DNA of 64,000 nt from Kutzneria buriramensis. Its GTDB lineage: Bacteria > Actinomycetota > Actinomycetes > Mycobacteriales > Pseudonocardiaceae. Shown here in pieces: positions 60,955 through 64,000 of the stretch. Position numbers and translations under genes: made by a program. How positions within the stretch are numbered: position 1 is the first letter of the stretch; the number at the start of each line of letters is the position of its first letter. The stretch is taken from the NCBI RefSeq assembly GCF_003387475.1, contig NZ_QUNO01000004.1, positions 1 through 64,000 on the forward strand, written 5' to 3'. A model generated the notes under the pieces. The model was not told the origin of the DNA, did not search any database, and was given only the letters and a program-made list of their open reading frames with translations.

Positions 60955-62115
60955 GTGGAGAACGGGTACCTCGGCTGGCGGGCGCTGGCCCGCCGCCAGT
61001 GGCCGCTGGCCACCGCACTCGTGCTGCTGATGCTGTTGCAGATGGTGGAGTGGCGCGGGCTGGACCCCGGCCTGTGGTGGCAGCTGCCGTTCGACCTGAT
61101 CCTGTTCGTGCTGGCCGTGATCTCGCCGCGCCGCCCGTTCGACGCCGCGCTGGCCGCCTCGATCACCATCTTCGCGAGCGCGCTGCTCGTGCACTGGCTC
61201 GGCCACGTGCAGATCGGCGGCGACATCATCCCGCTGGCCGCCGGCATGGCGATGGTCGCGATCGTGGTGCGGCAGGCCACGCGGGGCCGGGCCGCGGTGG
61301 GCACCCTGGCCCTGATCGCGTCGAACCTGGTCGCGGTCTACCTCGACAACGACAGCGTCCCCGACTCCGCACCGTTGGAGCTGGTGAACGTCGGCACCGT
61401 ATGGGGTGTCTGCTTCGCGGTCGCCATCGGCACCGGCCTGTACTTCCGCGCCCGCGACCGGGAACGCCGTCAGGCCGAGTCCGCCTCCGTTGCCGCCGCG
61501 CAGCAGGCCGAGCGGCTGGCTCTGGCCCGGGAGCTGCACGACGTCGTCGCGCACTACGTCACCGGCATCGTCGTGCACTCGCAGGCCGCCCAGGCCATCG
61601 CCGACCAGAACCCCGAGGCCGCCCGGCAGGTGCTACCGATCATCACCGCCAGCGGGCACGAGGCGTTGACCGCCATGCGCCGCCTCGTCGGCACCCTGCG
61701 CGGCACCGAGGCCTCGCCCACCAGCCGTGACAACGACGAGCTGGAGGCCCAGATCCGGCGCACCGTCGAGCAGGTCGGTGGGCCCGTGCGGCTCGAGGTG
61801 AAGCTCGCCGACCCCGTGCCGCCCGAGCTGGCGCAGTCCGTGATCCGGCTCGTGCAGGAGTCGCTGACCAACGCCCGCAAGCACGCCGCCGGCGTCAGCC
61901 GGATCGATGTGGACGTGCGCACCGACGACGGCGCCGTGCTGGTGCGGGTCGCCGACGACGGAACCGGCCAGCACAGCAGCCCCGTCGGCGGGTCCGGCGG
62001 CTTCGGGCTCGTCGGCATGCGGGAGCGGGTCGAGCTGCTCGGGGGCCGGTTCAGCGCCGGTCCGAACGGCGGCAGCGGCTGGACGGTGGCCGCCGAGCTG
62101 CCGCTGGGCGGATGA
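60955..62115 (+). CDS. Sensor histidine kinase without adjacent regulator
   Basis: A 386-aa NarL-type kinase. Five to six helices (~15-165), phospho-His195 in RELHDVVAHYV, ATPase domain (VADDGTG, GFGLVGMRER). GTG at 60955 is favoured: TACGGT at 60942-60947 is a plausible -10 only 7 bases away, which would give a leaderless message. GTG at 60946 is the alternative. The next gene, 12 bp on, is an amidohydrolase, and no response regulator is nearby, so the kinase is an orphan here. Confidence 0.9.
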   Translation: MENGYLGWRALARRQWPLATALVLLMLLQMVEWRGLDPGLWWQLPFDLILFVLAVISPRRPFDAALAASITIFASALLVHWLGHVQIGGDIIPLAAGMAMVAIVVRQATRGRAAVGTLALIASNLVAVYLDNDSVPDSAPLELVNVGTVWGVCFAVAIGTGLYFRARDRERRQAESASVAAAQQAERLALARELHDVVAHYVTGIVVHSQAAQAIADQNPEAARQVLPIITASGHEALTAMRRLVGTLRGTEASPTSRDNDELEAQIRRTVEQVGGPVRLEVKLADPVPPELAQSVIRLVQESLTNARKHAAGVSRIDVDVRTDDGAVLVRVADDGTGQHSSPVGGSGGFGLVGMRERVELLGGRFSAGPNGGSGWTVAAELPLGG

Positions 62116-62127
62116 CAGAATCCCGTC

Positions 62128-63459
62128 ATGGTTGAGGCTTTCCGGCTCCGTGCCCCGGTTGTGCTGCCCTGCGACGCCGCCTGCTCCGTCGTCCGCGACG
62201 CGGTCGTCGACGTCGGCGCCGACGGGCGGCTGGGCTACGTCGGGCCCGCCTCCAACGCGCCGGAGATCTCGCTGCCCGTACGGGATCTGCCCGGCATCCT
62301 GATGCCCGGTCTGATCAACGCCCATGCGCACAGCCCCATGACCGTGCTGCGTGGGATGGGCGGCGACCTGCCGCTCATGGCGTGGCTCCAGGACGTCATC
62401 TGGCCTGCCGAGGGGCGCCTCGACGGCGACGACGTGCGGGCCGGCATGCGGCTCGGGGCGTTGGAGATGCTTCGGCACGGCGTGACCACCAGCGTCGAGA
62501 TGTACTTCTACGCCGAGTCCATCGTCGAGTCGGTGCTGGAGGTCGGTTCGCGGGTCGTGCTCACGCCGGCCGTGATCGCCGCGCCCGGCTGGGACCGGCT
62601 CGGCAGTTGGCTGCACATGACCGACCAGATCAGCGCGTGGATCGACGCGGACGGGCTGCGGTTCGGGCCCGGGGAGCGGATCGAGCTCGGCTACGGGCCG
62701 CACTCCGCGTACACGCTGCCCGCCGAGGCGCTGCCCGTCATCGCCGCCGAGGCCCGGCAGCGAGGGGCTCTGTTGCACATCCACGTAGCCGAGTCCCTCG
62801 CCGAGGATCAGGCCGTGCGGGAGGCCCACGGCTCCGTGCCGCTGCTGCTCAATTCGCTGGGGGTGTTCGGCGGCCGGGTGCTGACCGCCCACTCCGTCCA
62901 TCTGTCCGATGTGGACATTCAGCTCTACGCCGCCGGCGGCGTCGGCGTCGCCCACTGCCCCGGCTCCAACGCCAAGCTGGCCTCCGGCACCGCTCGGCTC
63001 CTGGACCTGCGCCGCCATGGCGTGCAGGTCGGCCTCGGCACCGACGGTCCCGCCAGCAACGACGACCTCGACCTCTGGCAGGAGATCCAGCTCGCCGCCA
63101 TGCTCGCCCGGCTCTCGTCCGCCGACGCCGCCGCCCTCACCGCCGCTCAGTCCCTGCTCATGGCCACCCGTGGCGGCGCCGCCGCCATCGGCCGTGACGA
63201 CCTCGGCACCCTCGCCCCCGGCGCGTGTGCCGACCTCGTGCACATAGACCTCGACGACCCCGCCTTCGCCGCCGGCCTCGACGTCCCCGACGCCCAACTC
63301 CTGTCCAACCTCGTCTGGGCCGCCGGCTCACGGCGTGTGCGCGAGGTCTGGGTCGCCGGCTCCCAGGTCGTCGCCGACGGCGAGGCCACGCAGGTCGACC
63401 GCGCCGCGGCGGCGGCGGAGGTCCGCAAGGTCACCCACCGCCTGCTGGCGGACGCCTGA
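62128..63459 (+). CDS. Amidohydrolase, TRZ/ATZ (MTA/SAH deaminase-like)
   Basis: A 443-aa metal-dependent deaminase. PGLINAHAHSPM supplies the first metal His pair, the HIHVAES block the third His and acid, TAHSVHL the next, and LGTDGPASNDDLDLWQE the metal Asp. This matches the 5'-methylthioadenosine / S-adenosylhomocysteine deaminase branch; chlorohydrolase-type substrates are also possible. It follows the histidine kinase by 12 bp and may be co-transcribed with it. Confidence 0.85.
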   Translation: MVEAFRLRAPVVLPCDAACSVVRDAVVDVGADGRLGYVGPASNAPEISLPVRDLPGILMPGLINAHAHSPMTVLRGMGGDLPLMAWLQDVIWPAEGRLDGDDVRAGMRLGALEMLRHGVTTSVEMYFYAESIVESVLEVGSRVVLTPAVIAAPGWDRLGSWLHMTDQISAWIDADGLRFGPGERIELGYGPHSAYTLPAEALPVIAAEARQRGALLHIHVAESLAEDQAVREAHGSVPLLLNSLGVFGGRVLTAHSVHLSDVDIQLYAAGGVGVAHCPGSNAKLASGTARLLDLRRHGVQVGLGTDGPASNDDLDLWQEIQLAAMLARLSSADAAALTAAQSLLMATRGGAAAIGRDDLGTLAPGACADLVHIDLDDPAFAAGLDVPDAQLLSNLVWAAGSRRVREVWVAGSQVVADGEATQVDRAAAAAEVRKVTHRLLADA

Positions 63460-64000
63460 CTAAGCGGCCGCTTCGCAGGATTCCGCCGGGACCTGCGGGG
63501 CGGCCGTTTCGACGACTCGGGGCTTGCGGCGGCTGATGGCCACGCCGGCAAGGCACAGGGCGCCGCCGATCAGGCCGAGGGCCGTCGGCACCTCGCCGAG
63601 CGTCACCCACGACACCAGCACGGCGATGCCGGGGACGCACAGCGTCGTGGCGGCCATGCGACCGGCGTCGGTCCGGGCCAGGGCGTACGCCCACGTGGTG
63701 AATGCGATCGCGGTGGGTCCGACGCCCAGGAAGACGACGCCGGCGATCGACCCACCGGAGGCGTGGGCGAGTTCGACCACGGCCTGCGGGGCGAACGGCA
63801 GTGTGGCGACCAGGCCGGCGGCGCAGCCGACCCAGGTCGCGGTGACCGCGTCGACGGAGCGCAATGCGACCTTCTGCATCAACACCCCTGCGGCGTAGAG
63901 CACGGCGGTGACCAGGCCCAACACGATGCCCAGCGTGTCGACCACACCGCCGCCGTCACCGCCGACGGCGATCACGAGGACGCCGGTGAAGGCGACGAGC
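63460..64000 (-). CDS. EamA/DMT-family transporter, partial (start beyond window)
   Basis: The open frame runs unbroken to the window edge; about 180 C-terminal residues are visible. At least five membrane helices in the second EamA repeat (GVVFLGVGPTAIAFTTWAYALARTDAGRMA, then VPGIAVLVSWVTLGEVPTALGLIGGALCLAGV) mark the drug/metabolite exporter superfamily. The full protein should be ~290-300 aa with ten helices. The substrate is unknown. The stop immediately abuts the convergent amidohydrolase stop. Confidence 0.85.
   Translation of the reverse strand, partial: LVAFTGVLVIAVGGDGGGVVDTLGIVLGLVTAVLYAAGVLMQKVALRSVDAVTATWVGCAAGLVATLPFAPQAVVELAHASGGSIAGVVFLGVGPTAIAFTTWAYALARTDAGRMAATTLCVPGIAVLVSWVTLGEVPTALGLIGGALCLAGVAISRRKPRVVETAAPQVPAESCEAAA

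Overview
This window is high-GC chromosomal DNA (roughly 70% G+C) from a filamentous actinomycete. GTG starts are frequent, coupling overlaps such as ATGA and GTGA are common, and secreted lipoproteins and Tat substrates are present. The gene set (FabG4/HtdX-type fatty-acid enzymes, Bkd E1/E2, IniA/IniC-like dynamins, septum-formation lipoprotein, MctP with a DUF3311 partner) points to Pseudonocardiales or a near relative. That placement is inferred from gene content, not tested. || Layout. 1-460: leader and promoter of a ribosomal RNA operon that reads leftwards out of the window. 0.4-6.3 kb: PAP2-like membrane protein, a 48-aa basic protein, an AAA ATPase, a winged-helix regulator, and a convergent pair of potassium-transport genes (KimA-like, TMEM175-like). 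6.3-12.3 kb: a fatty-acid module (thiolase, FabG4, HtdX, TetR regulator, SCP2 protein, acyl-CoA dehydrogenase) built around two divergent promoters that share a composite operator. 12.4-17.5 kb: glutaminase, small membrane proteins, PPOX-fold protein, MerR regulator, S1-domain protein, Tat-exported GH64 glucanase. 17.6-21.2 kb: branched-chain 2-oxoacid dehydrogenase operon. 21.6-26.8 kb: Cys-rich small protein, M20 peptidase, GH63-like glucosidase, and a TmrB-like gene with two compensating frameshifts. 26.9-35.6 kb: polar amino-acid ABC genes, a secreted hydrolase, and a sugar ABC operon ending in a ROK kinase. 35.6-41.9 kb: monocarboxylate symporter with its small partner, secreted M4 peptidase, C15-like secreted protein, septum-formation lipoprotein, 49-aa membrane protein. 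42.2-45.1 kb: PEP carboxykinase and a 1.1-kb gene-poor region with regulator-like palindromes and an 81-bp tandem repeat. 45.1-49.5 kb: acidic repeat protein and an operon of two dynamin-like GTPases around a GrpE-like protein. 49.5-58 kb: two-component system, lipase, HAD phosphatase, two paralogous lipoproteins, and an ABC exporter with a duplicated ATPase. 58-64 kb: hypothetical protein, TrmB, a divergent nitric-oxide-synthase-like oxygenase, 34-aa membrane protein, lone histidine kinase, amidohydrolase, and an EamA transporter cut by the window edge. || How the genes fit together. Carbon handling dominates: fatty-acid and branched-chain-acid oxidation, monocarboxylate uptake, gluconeogenesis through PEPCK, and polysaccharide and sugar use. 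Around the genes lie several short non-coding elements: two copies of a ~120-bp element with paired DnaA boxes, two copies of an ~80-bp palindromic element, and the tandem array. These, the divergent NOS and the dynamin operon are the parts most worth following up. No tRNA, complete rRNA, insertion sequence, prophage or CRISPR array was recognised.
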